DNA of 64,000 nucleotides from Wuchereria bancrofti (taxonomy: Eukaryota > Nematoda > Chromadorea > Rhabditida > Onchocercidae): positions 2,734,402-2,798,401 of the forward strand of contig SSBO01000007.1 of NCBI GenBank assembly GCA_005281725.1, in the 5' to 3' direction. Below are positions 16,291-30,304 of the stretch, piece by piece. Within the stretch, counting starts at the first letter, position 1; each line of letters starts with the position of its first letter. A program made the translations under genes and the position numbers. The notes beneath the pieces were generated by a model. That model was not told where the DNA came from and ran no database searches. It saw only the letters and a list, made by a program, of their open reading frames with translations.

Positions 16291-19200
16291 TAAGACTACC
16301 TGAATCACAAGTGTACCTTACTAATTTCCAGCAACGTTTCGCGACACGATTAAAGAAACGCCCCGTCCATTACTTCGATTTATGTGTTCTGTTTGTAAAT
16401 CTCTTGTGTGGTAGACCCTTTCTAAATTGCATATTAATGTTTAGGCACATAAAATAATTCTGCTTGTTAACGAAGAAATATTTTGAATTAGCAATTTGCA
16501 GATTGTTGGCGCCATTGCAATTTCTGCAGGTTGTAATATCAAATTCATTTAATTTTCAAGATAAATTTTTCATTCGAATTTAAAAATTCGATAAGTTGTT
16601 TGGATCTATGAATTAAGTTGAAGAATGGAAAAAAGCGAGAGTGAAAAAAGCAAGACAATTTTTTGAATGACTTATAATAAAGTGAACAATCAAAAAGGAA
16701 AAAGGAATACACCAGGTGGAGTTTAGTTTTGAATCCAATTCATTCCAACGAAGGCAAGTTTTGCTTATTTTTGAAAAGAGTTAAGCAACTGTGCATGCAT
16801 GTAAATGTATATATTCTTCGCCAAATTTATTTTGCTTGCTACACCCCAAGATCCCACTTTTGTTTCGCATTTTTGCAAAATCTAACGGTTCGCTCGGTTT
16901 CCCGCTCCATAAAATTTGACTTGAGAAAAACAATTGCTGATGAAACAAAAATTGGCCGGAATGAAGAAAGTGATGGAGCGAAGAATGCTCTTGATATATT
17001 CCTTCATCAAGATACAACAATGTGATGGTCTCGGAAATTTGATAAATAAAATCAGCTGTTAAACCAATTCCGATTTTACATTTGGATGTTTTTCAAATTA
17101 TTTTGTATTCGGATGAATGTTGATAAATGGCAGATTCAGATGGGATATTCCGATGTTTTTCAATCAATGGGTGGGTAAAATTTCGAGCAATTTAAATTTC
17201 GAGAAGCTAAAGGACAAATCTTAAAACCTATAACCAAGCAACATAACTGGATGATGAAACAATTTCGCTTTATTTCTACACGTGTTTCGGAATTTATGTT
17301 TAGATACTGCGGTGACCAAGTCATAAACTTCACCGATAGTTTCATATAAATGCTTCAAAACCAATCTGCATAATGTGACATTCGATGAATAAAATATTTA
17401 ACTTCGCAAAATTTATTTTGCCTTACACTATCGAAGAAAGTCAGTCCATTCAGAAGACAAGATAGTAAGTGATGCATGTGAGCGCATAGCCGAATATCCA
17501 CTGCTAGTTGTATAACCTACCAGACATAAAATAATGGTCTACTTGAGAAAATCAGTTTAATTCACACAAATCCGAGCTTAACTTCTTAAATTTCAAGAAT
17601 GTTATGCGACACGTCATGTCTCATTTGCCGATCAAATTTTCTTCTCTAACCAAAAGTTTTATATGCCAGATTTTTGCGCATGGGAAATGCAAAGAAATAC
17701 TGAGTAGAACATTAAAGTATGGAAATATATGACGGATTAAAACAATAGCCTTCGAAAAGAACACTCACAATGCAGTGTTAAATCACGGACGAAAGAGCAA
17801 TAAAACCATCCACCAAAGGTTAATTCTGGAAACAATTCCAATCCCCTCCCTACTGTTGCATACAAATGAATAAAATATCAGGAAAAGTTTACACAAGTTA
17901 ATTACGCAATAATCACTACAGCACAGCAACCTATTCCCCAAAAACCCGAAAAAGAAAACTGAACCACATTACAATGCCAACCCGTCGAATACCCAAAAAA
18001 GCTCCTACGTTGAAACCGGCTCACCGCAATGTGAAAATCCCCATCCCATGCAAAAGCCTCATAAGCCTCGGCAGTAAAGTCACCAAAACAAGACAAAATA
18101 AATAGAGTCATAATAAACCACCGAAAGCAACCAAAGACAAAGTTATGTTCGCTGTAAGAGTTCAGAACTTCACCAGCTCGACTATTTATATTAATGTCGC
18201 AAATTTAAACTACCAGGAAAAACTTTAAACATTTAAACAAATTAAGGTTCAAAATTAATACTAAACGGCAACTAAACACAGAACTAAATGACTACTAAAA
18301 TTTCAGAAAGTTTAAAGATCATATGCACATTATGCATTTGAAGAGAAATTGTGTTTAAAAGATATATCTGCTACCAAATTATCAGGTTATTTCGATCGTG
18401 ATGAAATGATTCAATATTACTTGAGCATAAAATGATAATTTGCCGACCATATACCAAATATTTTATTAGAATACTTTAACATCCGGTATTTGGTAATAGT
18501 ATGACGACGTACAGCTCGGATTCACGCAGCGAATATATTTTAAATTAAATTAAATCTTTGCATTTATCAGTTCCGGTTATTGCACCCGTGGTACCACAGG
18601 ATTTTGTCAAATTTCCGTCTTCAATTAATATTTCTCTTTCAAAAATATTTTGTTGCCGCGCTAAGTAAAAACGACTGCTCAAAATGGGATGCATTACAGT
18701 TTATCACCAGGATTACGTTCCACAACACAAACGATTCAGTATCTCTAATATTTTATCTCCCTACTATTCTAAAAAGTGTTGTTGAGCTATCTCCAATGTA
18801 GAAAACCTTGACAACTGGCAATAATATGACATATTGGTGAACCGATGCGAAAACTCTGCTAAAATGGGAAGCAGAGGGGATAATGAGCATGAAATGATAA
18901 GTTAAATGTTTAGAGACAAATATAGAGGGATCTTCTGAGGATCACTGATTTGGTCTTTCGTAGGGGATCAACCACCAATTTCACGGTAACCATCAAAAAA
19001 ACCAAAAAAAAAACTCTTGATTTTCGAAATTTGTACGAAATCAATTTTCAGATCCTGTGATAAGTAAGATGTGATGAACAGTTAAGAAAGAAAACAGTTC
19101 CATGCACATTCGTCGTAGGAAGTAAATGAATTTTTCTGTGGAAACATTCCAATAACTGCAGCATTGCCTAACAATAGCTATGAAAGAATCAATTGACCAT

Positions 19201-20849
19201 TTGGATAAAAATGAACATAAAATGTGAAAACCCTAAAGCTTCCTATCCTATGAGAAGCATTACATAACCTCGACAGAAGGCAATCCTTAAAAAGTAGATC
19301 AATCGATTTTTGAGCCTTTAAAAATACGTACTATATTCTGATGTGATATGTTATGTGCTCGACTGTGAGAAGTGAAGAGAATCAGAGTGATCAGCTGACC
19401 AGTTATTTTTGAGATAATAGGCAGGAAATATATATTAATGTGAATTTCGGACCACTTTTCGGATAGAAAAAATGTCACTTCATAGGGTTACAGCCTAAAG
19501 GACAGGCTTAGGAGCGATGGGAAAAGTTGTCGCCAACTCCCCGAAGTCAGTTGTGCAGCACTCACTCCTCCACTCGACTCGACTCCAACCAAACCAACCA
19601 ACCTGCAGAACGACGCAGCTGTGTAGTCGACATAATTCCACACAGTCCACAACATATCGGAGAGGGGCTCTTACTCTACCCTCCTCCCTCTCTCTCTCTC
19701 CTTCCCTCTCAAATGCTTGCTCTCTCTTCCCGTCTACCCTCTCGCAATCGATAAATCGATTGATACATTTGATAAGCGTACTTTTGCAGTGTTGTAGGAA
19801 TCGTCCGGCGCGAGGAAATTTTAAATGATGGTGGAAGGAAAACAGTGACTACTTGAGGTCAAAGGTTACAGTTCATCCTGGTTACAAACTGCTAAGGGAA
19901 GAGACGAATGTCAGTTCTGTTTGGTATTTTCGACATAAATCAAACTCGAACTGATGTCCTCTCCCTGTTCATAAGCTTCTTTTGGACCACTTTCTTGACG
20001 AACCATTTGCTTGAAGCGATGAAGTCGATTTCAGGAATTCTGTGATAGTGTACACTATTGCCATGACTTCCATGAAAACCAAGCTAACATTCCCACTACT
20101 GTTCCATAAGGAATGAAGAATGTAGGTTAAGGATGAAAGGAGATGATACTTTGGAACAGAATTAGGTCACCTCGACCAAATTACACTTCAAGAAGTTCTG
20201 AACCTTTTAGTAATGACTTCAAAGGAGCACTCTGACCTTTTAATAATAACCTAGCCAGGAGCAGAAATACTACCACTGCTATTTCCCAATAGGAAAGACC
20301 AAAATCGCCCCCTATGCTTTCACGGCGTAGAAGAACAGTCGTATGGGTTAATGACTCCTCTTCAGAGGAAAATGGAAAATCCACTGGAACAAGCAATTTT
20401 CATAACGGCGCAATCAGTGAACTGGAGATGACATGTCGGCGAGTCGGTGAAGTCCATGTCGGTATTATGGTACGAGGTAAGGAAATCGTCTTTTAGTTTA
20501 CGTGGAGAGGTGACCGAAGAACGTCATTCTGTTTCCCAAAGCTCAGTACTGAGGAATGAAATGAAATCAGTGGTATGCACTGGGATCTGTCTTGGTCGTT
20601 TACCCTAAATGAATTCCTTCTCTTTTTGGAGTATGATGCATCTTCCTAAAAACAAGTTGATAACTTCCACTAAGTGCCTGTGTAATTAAAGGAAGAAACC
20701 GAATTGCAGATGCTTGTCGTCTTAATATGAAACTTTTGTCTTTTATTCTTAGAGCTTCTAAAGAGAATTTTCTACATCAAAAAGAAATGGAAACTACTTC
20801 ATCAACGTGAAGAGTACATTGAAGAACATCTTTTTACAGAGCAGTGGTG
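16291..20849. other. Divergent intergenic region between RBM12 and SEC63
   Basis: About 4.6 kb separating two genes transcribed away from each other, so promoters for both are expected here. AG acceptor-like sites close to both start codons (16300-16301 minus strand; 20838-20839 plus strand) suggest that leader sequence is trans-spliced or comes from upstream 5'-UTR exons. A pyrimidine-rich tract lies at about 19676-19742. Open frames at 16729-17025 and 19517-19828 have no recognisable features and I do not call them genes. Confidence 0.55.
19676..19742 (+). repeat. Pyrimidine-rich (CT) tract
   Basis: Almost uninterrupted C/T sequence with CTCTCT cores, more GC-rich than its surroundings, located about 1.1 kb before the SEC63 start codon. 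It could be a promoter-proximal pyrimidine element or simple slippage sequence. No function can be assigned. Confidence 0.7.
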
Positions 20850-23800
20850 ATGGGTCGTGCACAGTTTGAATATGATGAAGTGGGTAACACATTCTACTAT
20901 GTTCTAGTATCATTTTATGCCTTGGTCCTTATACCAGCAACATTTTTTTTCTGGCCTTCAAGTAAATTAGGTTGGTTTTTATCATAAACTTTTGTCCTGT
21001 TTAATGTGCAGAACTAGTTTCAGTTGTGATTCCCTTAAGAGACTCCACCCAACTACAAAAGATTTTTTTTAGATTTTAAACACAATCAGCTTTCTGAAAT
21101 ATGAAATCAGCTAGATACTTCAAAATATGTCATCGTCCGTCGAAAAGTAGTTAACAATGTTCTTTCAATTAATGAGAACATGCAAATGTCCAAATTTCAG
21201 ATAAAATTGAAAAAAAAGAGCACTGCTACTGCGAGGGATGTACTGAAAAGCGTATCAAAGCAGAAGCAAAACGGCCATGGAGGAGAACTAAGAAATTTCT
21301 AACTTTTTTAGCTTTAGCTTTAGCGTGGATTTTATTTTTTATCATTGTACGTAAAGTAACGCAAATTGAAGTTGAGCATACCGAATATGATCCATACGCT
21401 ATACTTGGCATCGATCAGGTGATTTTCTTGTGTTTACTAGCCTTAATCTCTTATGTTTTAGGATTTATATCCTTCATCGAGTTTATTTTTTTCAGCGCAC
21501 TGTAAAAGGATAAATTTTACACCAAGAATTTTACCAGAATTGAGCCATTACTTTAGATCTATTTTTAAGACGACAATCATTTATTTATCTTAGAAACAGA
21601 ATTTTTTAAGGGAGCTGCTAGCTCAGTTGTGAAAAAGAAATATCGTGAATTAAGTAAAACAATGCATCCCGATAAGGGAGGTGATCCTGTGCAGTTTGAT
21701 CGCATCGCAAAAGCATATCAGGCATTAACTGATGACGAAAGCAGAGAAAATTGGGAGAAATATGGAAATCCGGATGGACCAACTGGTAAGTTATAACTTG
21801 GACTTTGCATAATAATTGTAATTTGGAATTATAACTTGGACTTTGTATCTCTCTGCATATACATGAATGTATATGTATCTTTCACAACTGTCTTTTTATC
21901 TGCCGAGCAATTAAAATGAATTCCAGCGACAACGTTTGGAATTGCACTGCCGAAGTGGATAGTTAGTAAGGAATACGGTGTTTGGGTGCTTGCATTTTAC
22001 GGCTTCGTCCTTATGGTTTTGCTTCCTTCAGCTGTTGTACGTATTTGTTACTTCACTGTCCTTTAATTAATGAATCTTTTCTAACATTATACTGAGATAT
22101 TGTGCACTCTCACTATCACTTTTTAAGGGGATTTGGTGGTACAATTCCATCAAATATAGTATTGATCAAGTATTATTGGATACTACGGAAATGTATTATT
22201 ATTTTTTCCATAAAACACCGAAAATGGAAATAAATCGTAAGTATTAAAGAGTTATGTTTTTTTTTTTAGTAATATTTTCTTTTTTAATAATATTTGTTCT
22301 CTGAGTAATTTTCTTAGATCCTTATGATACAGCGCATGTAGGAAGTCGCGGACTTTACATTCTCAAAATTTTCAAAGCAACATATGTAGTGTATATATTT
22401 AATACATTCCTCTACAGTTATATATATATATATATATATACTTTTTATGTTACTGATTTTCTAGGAACTAAGTCGTGTAATTGTACATGATGGACCGTAT
22501 TTTTTAGGTATTTTAATGGTACTTGGTGGTTCATTTGAATTCTGGAGGCAATACAATAAGGAAATTATAGAACGTGAAAGTGACGATATTGAATTGCCAC
22601 CACTCATCAAACAGTTTAAAAATTTAAGTGAAAATAAGAAGGAACGACCTCTTTGTTTGCCGTATTCTCTAAAGGCTCGCTTCTTTATCCATGCTCATTT
22701 GTCGCGTTTTGCAATTGATTCATCCAATTTAAGAAGTGGTAATATCTTATATTTCTTAAAATATTTTAAGTTAAGTTCGAAGGTATTTCAAACTTTGTCT
22801 TCAAAGGATTCTTAATTCCGACAATTTCACCGACTGGATCCAGAAATTTTTTGAATTCTCTTATATTCTACTCATATTGCTTTGTAGTTTTCAGCTAGTA
22901 TTTTACAATGGTATCAATATCATATGATGGGTTATATCTAGTACACTGCGGTATACATTTTAGATAAAGCGGTATTTAGAATTGATTTTATTAGCGATGT
23001 ATACACTGTCGTTGCACTTTTAGATAGTGCTTATGTGATTTCTAAATGTGTTATGCTTACCAACGAGATGTTAGCTATCGCCCAGCATTTATGTTTCTAC
23101 GGTAATCCTGCACGTTGCCCATCGTTGGATACGATCGAAAACTTGGCAAAATTATTGCCAATGATTGTCCAAGCACTGTGGCCAAAAAATAGTTCTTTAT
23201 TACAGTTACCACATATCACAGAGCAAAACTTACATTATTTCCGTCGTGTAAGCGTGTTTTCTATTAAAGATGGGTTTAGTATTCATGCCATTTGTTTTGT
23301 AAAAAGTAGGTTTTGTTTTATAATATATAAAGGATATACTGCATTTTTTTCTGACTTAACAAATTTTTACGTTTCTAATTTCTTCTTTTTTTGGAATTTC
23401 TGGATTGGAAATAATCCATGTGTTAATTTTATACCAATTGTTAAGCTCTCTGGTGATGTTAAATTACTGTTCCAGAAATTCGCTTGTTCATGTGATTTTT
23501 TTTAGAATCGCATAATCACTTGTGCAGACCTTGCAAATCTAAATGAAATCAAGCGTCGTCAGGTATTGCAATCATTAAGCGATGCGGAATACAATGACAT
23601 AGTCTTTGTACTGCAGTCGATGCCTAGGTTAAATATCGATCCTCATTTTGAGGGTAAGTAAGCAGTCGTCTTTGTACTGCAGTCGATGCCTAGGTTAAAT
23701 ATCAATCCTCATTTTGAGGGTAAGATTTTTTAGTCCTGACTATTTGATATGTGTTGAACGTAACCTTTTTCAGTGCAAGGTGAAGATGATGCTCAAAAAG

Positions 23801-25822
23801 TAACAGTTGGTTCTGTTGTTACTTTGAAGATTGTTTTAACGAGAAGTTCGTTGTTAGATTTAAACAAACGGGAGGAAGAAATGCGCGAGATTAATGAGAA
23901 AGTACTGTTAAGTGTCTTTTATGAATTTTATTTGGACTAGAAATATTTCTTTTATTCACCAAAATTATTTGTATTGGTAAAGACTCTGTGTATATAATCG
24001 TTTTCATATTTTAAAGGAAGCAGAACCAATGGAAATGATGGATGATGAGGAGGAAATAAATGAAGAAAAGGATAACAATGTGCCAAAGAGGAAAATATGG
24101 GAGAAGCCGAAGAAGAAACAAAATAGAACAAAACCAACCAAAAACAGACAGGGACATAAAGTTAAAGTAGTAAAAAAGGCTGTGGTTAAAGTAGAAGAAG
24201 ACAACAGAGTGAAACTAGAAGACCAAAAGAAGGACAGGAAAGAGAATAATGATGATATGGAGATAAATGGTGATAGCGAAAATGAGGAACTTAGCGATTT
24301 GGAAAAGGGCTATGTTAAAGAGTTTGTTTTCAAGTTGATCTTTGTAGTTACAATTCTTTCTCATGAATGAAAAATAATTCAGTTAAAAACCTTTGATATT
24401 ATATCATGAATCAATATATCAGAATGTTCTGTACGGTTATGTGTTTTTATGATTTCTCAGATAACTGTGTGATAAGTAGCTTTCTGAATCATTTTTTTCT
24501 TGTGTTTTGTAATCAAATGTAATCAATTTGTTTTGTAATCATTTTTTTCTTGTGTAATTTAGAGAAAGTATGTTGCTTGAGGTGTTCAATTTCCCAAGTA
24601 GCCGAAGATTTTATGCAAAACTTTTTACACAAATTTTTTTTTTTTCTAGCGGAAACGAGAAGGAGAATGGTAGTGGTTCTGAAGGAATGGATGAGGAGGA
24701 ATCTGATAATGAAGATTGGGCGAATGAAAATATGGTGAAAAAAGAATCTATTTTAGCAAGTAGAAGTAAAAAAACTCATCCAGTACACTGTCCTTACTTT
24801 CCGGGAGAAAAATTCGAGTGGTGGTGGTTACTACTGGTTGACAAGAAACTTCGCAAGCTGGTTGTACCGGCAGTGCATTGCACAACACTTCTTAATGAGC
24901 AGACGGTTTGTTTTAAATGTTTTTCTTATAAGAAGAAAGTTCTACTCTTTCGGTTTTTTTTTTTTTTGAAGTTTGTATGTGGGGTTGTTCTGGGATCGGA
25001 AATACGACCCAGCCATTTGGACAAAGCAAGGAAAACCAATATATTATTCATCATTTTCTTTAAGATAAATGTGGTTGCGTTAACAATGGTGGAGATTACT
25101 TTATATTCGCTATTAATTTCAGGTAGAAATAAAGTTCGCAGCACCGCAGCACAAAGGCATTTATTACTATAATTTATTAGTTAAATCGGATTCGTATATG
25201 GATTGTGATTATTTGCTCGACCTAAAGGTCAAATTTTTATTTCTTTCGTGCAGATACTTCTGTCATTAATCACTTAAAAGTACTGTAGAACTCTGTTCTA
25301 CACAGTATTACAGTCTTGTCAGGTAACTTTTATACGTTAAAGAACATTTGAGTGTAGAACACTTTCTTTGCAATAGATACCAAAATCGTTTGTCCTCCCT
25401 TTATTTTCAGTAATGGAAGTTCTCTATGCATCCCTTGTTTAGCAAGTTTTAAAAAACAGTGATATAGGCACTATAATTTGAATTTAAGGACTGCCATCAA
25501 ATTGGTTCGGTATGAACTCATGTATGATTGTATGATATGAAAAATGATGTTACGAATTAATGAATTCTCGAAAAAATAACGGGAGAGGCGAAGGGAGAAA
25601 GGTGCGGGATGATCACCAGATAGATATGGTGGTTGTGAACCTTTCCACAATCATTTTTCCACGTTCGTTCCAAGTACCTCTATTGAATACTTGTTTGATT
25701 TTCAGTTAGATGTACACGAGGCGAAGGAAGTGCCTATAATAAAATACGAGGATTCAGATGAGGAAGAGCAGTTGGAGGATTCATCTGATTATACGGAAGA
25801 TTCGGAATCGGAACACGAATAG
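20850..25822 (+). CDS. SEC63: SEC63 (DnaJ/Brl-domain ER translocation protein)
   Basis: ER membrane J-protein that recruits the lumenal Hsp70 BiP to the Sec61/Sec62 channel. Fourteen exons: 20850-20970, 21201-21418, 21611-21785, 21927-22036, 22128-22236, 22318-22388, 22465-22738, 22964-23247, 23506-23653, 23774-23901, 24017-24321, 24650-24905, 25123-25227 and 25706-25822. They sum to 2421 nt, or 806 residues (human about 760). Membrane segments lie near residues 12-33, 73-90 and 190-208. The J domain follows, with HPD at about 132-134 and [19 protein letters not shown] around it. Sec63 (Brl) regions follow ([20 protein letters not shown]), then a lysine/glutamate-rich linker, [19 protein letters not shown], and an acidic tail ending in SEHE. 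The exon ending at 23653 has a tandem copy of its 3' end in the next intron. The C. elegans counterpart is dnj-29. Confidence 0.96.
22423..22440. repeat. (TA)n microsatellite in SEC63 intron
   Basis: An alternating TA run inside the intron that follows the exon ending at 22388. Ordinary simple sequence, likely length-variable between isolates. Confidence 0.8.
23602..23724 (+). repeat. 66-bp-period tandem duplication over a SEC63 splice donor
   Basis: The last 52 bp of the SEC63 exon ending at 23653, plus its donor, occur twice: 23602-23658 and 23668-23724 are 57 bp each and differ at one base (TATCGATCC versus TATCAATCC). The second copy lies in the intron and keeps an intact GGGTAAG donor. 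Using that donor would run through an in-frame TAA directly after the first donor, so the first donor must be the productive one. Confidence 0.9.
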
Positions 25823-28133
25823 GACTTTGCAAAGTTCATGTTGTTTGTTGTGATACTATCAATGTTAGTGTTTTATATATAGATATTGACGGATTCTGTC
25901 ACTTTTTTTTTCGTGATTGACTTGATCCCTATGTCATAAACTTATTGGTAATGGATAATGTGGGTATTTAATACCCCTTTACTGGAAACTCGAAGAGCAT
26001 CTAGTTTCCCGTTAATTCATGTTTGCCTTGCACTACTCAGTGTAACTGCTAGACCTAGGAATTATGGGGAGAGGTTCTCCAAAGTTGCTTGTTGTTTGGA
26101 CCGCAATCCCCAAAAAGGTTACTATTTTCTGTGATATTTCTGGTTTTTTTCTTTTGCATTAAAAATTCTTTTAGTTTGGATTCTTAGTCTTTACTATACA
26201 AATGCTCTTGATTTTTATGGGTACTTTTGAAAATTAGCAGTAATATTAAAAATAATAGAAGGTTGGAATCAGTGCAAGATAAATTTTCATATGACTCTTC
26301 ATAAAAATAAACAAGTGAACTGGATCAACAGTTATAAATCCCAACTTAGAGGATGACAAGTATTCCATAAAGTTAGCATTCTTTCGGTCGCTTCGAAAAG
26401 GCACAGTACGTTAGGTTTGTTTGGAAGGAAAGTTATCTCATAAAAATATTGATTTGCGGAATTCCCACACAATTTATTCGACCGGTTTCATCCGATTCAT
26501 ATAAATATTAATAGATGTAGAGAAAGGGTCTTGTTCCTTATGCAGATAATTCACAAATTATCAGGCACTTTGAAACTTTATGGATGTTTCCATAAATAAA
26601 GTGTATGTTAATGACAGTTTCCGTGTGTTCGATTCATTTAATTTTTACTAATTTTATGGAAGTTTCCACAAAGTTTCAAGAATGCCGTAGTAGTGTATGC
26701 AAAAAACAGTGATCACCAGACATAAATGAATTTGCATATAAGTGCTAACAATGAGTTGACAAAATGGTTGGTATCATTCTTGAAAAGTTACATTCTCTTA
26801 AATATTATGAAATAGTGAAACAACCAATCTACATAAAATTATAGGGAAGGCTGGTTTAGGACAGTGGAACAACAACTTGAAAGGGTGGTAGTTCTTGTGA
26901 GGAAAATGATTTTTACTAATCTAGATTCTAACTGATTCTTTTCTGTTCTTTTCTTATTTTGTCCGACAATTCTCTAAGAGAATGCGCAGATCTAGGCATC
27001 CGGGTTCGGGATATTTAGGTATAATCTAGTTCTAAAATAAGATCACAATGTATTCATTTTTATAGACATGCAGTATATATATTCACAGTTCCCCAATTTT
27101 ATAAAGAACTTAGTTCAATGGTCAATGCAGCTTAGATCAGTGCATGATGAAATAAGGAATGGGGGAAAAGAAATAAAGAACCATAAGAGATACTGAGATC
27201 TCGAACATCTCCAAACCTTTCCAGAAAGGCATCTGAAAATTGAAGTTTGGAGTGGCGCAAAAAATCAGACATGCTGTGACTATGCTGAAAAAATATGAAA
27301 ATGTATAAAGTTTCCTTTCAGTTCATTTCAAATTTCTATCTTGCATCAAATTTCTTGTTTCAGCAAGCAAAATTCTGTGGCATACAAAGTGGTGTACATA
27401 AATGACATTAGCACGTTCCTGGAAATTCAACTCTTTTCAGCGTAGTAAGCCGAGAAGACGCATACATCGTATTGCTGACAACAATATAGCTAGTAGGCGC
27501 ATTTTTAATTTTGTAAATTTTTACAAGTGAATAAATTGAAGTAATTTGAGATTCGAGAAAATCGACAATCACTTCGCAGAATGAAAGATTAGAATTAAAG
27601 GAAACGAAAATGAAACACTGAAATTAAGGAAATAGCTTAAAAAGCAGATAATCACAGCTAGAGAAATTTATACTTTTCTACAGTTCACTTCGAGGACAAA
27701 TTCTTTGTTAAGAAAACCACTAAGCAGGAATACCGAAACCTAATCATTATTAAGCCTTCACTTACCATCAACAATTTTCAAGAAGAAGTGAGCTTTGCTT
27801 AGTTCTTTTTCCAGCTGCACGTCTGAACAAACGATACAATGAAGTCTAAATGTACTTACTTCGCATTGATAAAATTACTTTTAGACTAGCAGAAGCTGAA
27901 CACCTGATGTGCAATCACTTTCATACTTCTGCCCCATTATGTCTCAGATCAACTATTTTTTTTAAGTTAGACAAAACAGTGATAATTGTTTTTCCCTCTG
28001 ACTAAACTTCAAAGACAGTGTCACAAAACAATTGAAAGAAATACATTTCCGAATTTGAAAGTTCGAAGTAAAAATCACATTAACCAACTTGTGTGACTGG
28101 CATGCTGTGGTACCAATTCACCAGAAATATCTT
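25823..28133. other. Intergenic, between convergent SEC63 and MATH-BTB genes
   Basis: 2.3 kb of AT-rich DNA where two genes end toward each other. AATAAA-like sequences occur (for example near 26305 and 26595), but none sits at a convincing distance from the SEC63 stop. No open frame of interest and no repeat. Confidence 0.6.
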
Positions 28134-30304
28134 CTATGAGTTACCTCTGTCAGATGATTTATCGAAGTGACGAACGATATCTGTCACAAGATCATGATGT
28201 TGTTTAACAACATTATCCCAACCTGGCGTGGATGTAATATTCCGTGGATGCTGGATGATAAATTCCACGGCACGATGTCTAAGACGTGGTGCGCTGTAGA
28301 TATCCGAAACGATGAGCAATTCACAAACATTTTCAAATGTCAACGCCTATAAATGAAAAGACTCGGCAGTACGGAATTTTTATTTCACAAGGATTCTCCA
28401 GTTCTCATGCAGATTAATGCTGATCGTCTGGATTTTTCTATTCATAGATTTAGGCAAATAATGCCCGCAAAATTAGTGTGAATTGACAAGTGGCAAAAAA
28501 CCCAAATGACATATTTACAAATCATCACCTGAATCAAGGCTTTCTCACAGTGACTTTTTAATTCTTCAAGTCGATACTTGTCTGCAGCAATTAATAAATC
28601 GGAAGCAAATGCGAATTCATTAACATCTCTCAAACAACGTCCACAATAAATGAAATTAAGCATTTCCGTAACTGTATCATATTCCAAATCTTCGATCACC
28701 ATTACACCCTTAATAAAATATTCATTCCAAACTAAACAGTGAATACCATAATTTGGCACTTCGTTGTGTAAATAAGCAACGTTTTTTTCTGAGCTCTTAT
28801 TCGCCCCATTGAACTTCGCAATAATTGAACAAAGCGTATACAAATTAAACTTACCGTTTTTGCTTCATTGGTATCTTCATGCCTTAACATAGCAGCAAAA
28901 ACTGGAGATCTGGCTGCTAAAATAGCACGATGAACTCTAATTTCTCGCTCGCCTACTTTTATTGCGAAATCAGTCAACACGTTATCCTTCAGCATTTTCA
29001 AATAATCCTCCGTGAGTTGTTGCTCGCTATTACTCTAGAAACGATCTTAGTAGTAAACTTATATAAACTAACTTATGAAATAAATACTGCTCTTTCATCA
29101 TTCTCCTTATCCACGCGAACGAGGAAAATGGAAAAAGTACAACATGAAAAAGTAGAATCGTACATTGTAATACGATATCAAAAAATTCCCAGCAAGATTC
29201 AACAAGCTCACAGTTAACATCTCCTCTAACGTTGTCGTAACAGTTTCCACAGCTACATCTATTTCAACATTCACAATAATTGAATCATTTGGCAGTATCT
29301 GTGGAAACAGAACATCTCGTTTTATATACGAAACATAATCAGAATGGGAAGGGTTTGGATGAATACGCATTTCGATCTCTTTCATTTCGCTAGTACGTAA
29401 AATGAAGCTGAAAAGACAAAGCTTCAATAATAGTAATTAAAAGCTCACGGGATGGAATAATAATTAACACACCGAGACGAATATTTTCCTTATTATATCA
29501 GTTTGAAAGTCAGAAAATGTCTGATTTAGCGATAAAATATGCTTTCGATAATTCCAAACTAAAACCTTGATTCATTAATGCATTACTCATCTTATCTTGA
29601 ACCTTTTCTAACATAAAATTATTAAATTTACTTACCGAGATTTGAAGCCAATCTTTCCATTCTTGCACGGTGCGTTCGTATTACTGACCACTCTATTAAG
29701 ACATAAAAAGACAAAATCTTTGTTGTTTTCACCATTTCCTTTAGGATAAATTTTGATGGACCAGGTAAGCGTATCTTCACCGCGATGTAGGTGAACAAAA
29801 TTTTCCAAATATTCCTGGTAACAATGCGAGAAATTCTTCACTGTCCAACTGTGTTTCACATGCTGAAAATATCTAATCATTAGTTTCAATTGACTTCATA
29901 ACGCAATGAAGGTGCACTAAGCAGCTTTTGATCCAAAATTTAAGTCCTCAAAAAACCAAATGACAATCATTAATTTTCTAAACATTTATTATATTGCCTT
30001 CTTTCTTCTAAACACAGTCTTCTAAAAACATTTCGATTATACTGCCTTCTCTTTAGTTAAAGTAACTTGAAAGTTTTGTAACTTCTATCCTAGTCAAAGC
30101 GTTTAAAGAGTGCAAGCAAAGCATTATGAGATCTCAAAATTCAAGGATGCTTGCAGAAAAAACGCAATCATTTGGCGTCAATCGAAATCAAATAATCCGA
30201 CGAACCTCAACTCTGATCTCAGTTTGCGAAGAATTTGAGGAGTGAGAAGCCAGCGTCGATGAAGATTCAATTGGCATAGTTAACTCGGAGTTCGATGGCT
30301 CCAT
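28134..30304 (-). CDS. mel-26: MATH-BTB CUL-3 adaptor, MEL-26-like
   Basis: Substrate adaptor of a CUL-3 ubiquitin ligase. In C. elegans MEL-26 targets the katanin MEI-1 at the meiosis-to-mitosis switch. Six exons: 30304-30206, 29862-29636, 29407-29212, 29034-28855, 28708-28529 and 28346-28134, 1095 nt or 364 residues (MEL-26 is about 395). The first exon encodes a Ser/Thr-rich N-terminus, MEPSNSELTMP. The MATH domain, about residues 35-165, includes HSWTVKNFSHCYQE and DYVSYIKRDVLFP. The BTB domain, about 185-295, has VHRAILAARSPVFAAML, LNFIYCGR and AADKYRLEELK. A short BACK/3-box-like tail follows. SPOP is the vertebrate relative; the YIKRDVLFP region and the N-terminus fit MEL-26 better. 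The neighbouring gene upstream on the same strand is GLD-4, as in C. elegans. Confidence 0.9.

Noticed and set aside
16729..17025. 98-codon plus-strand frame between RBM12 and SEC63
   Set aside because: No signal peptide, domain or splice partner was found, and the opposite strand is open over the same span, a sign of chance composition.
21611..21640. tRNA-like A-box (GCTAGCTCAGTTG)
   Set aside because: It lies inside the SEC63 J-domain exon and has no matching B-box or cloverleaf.
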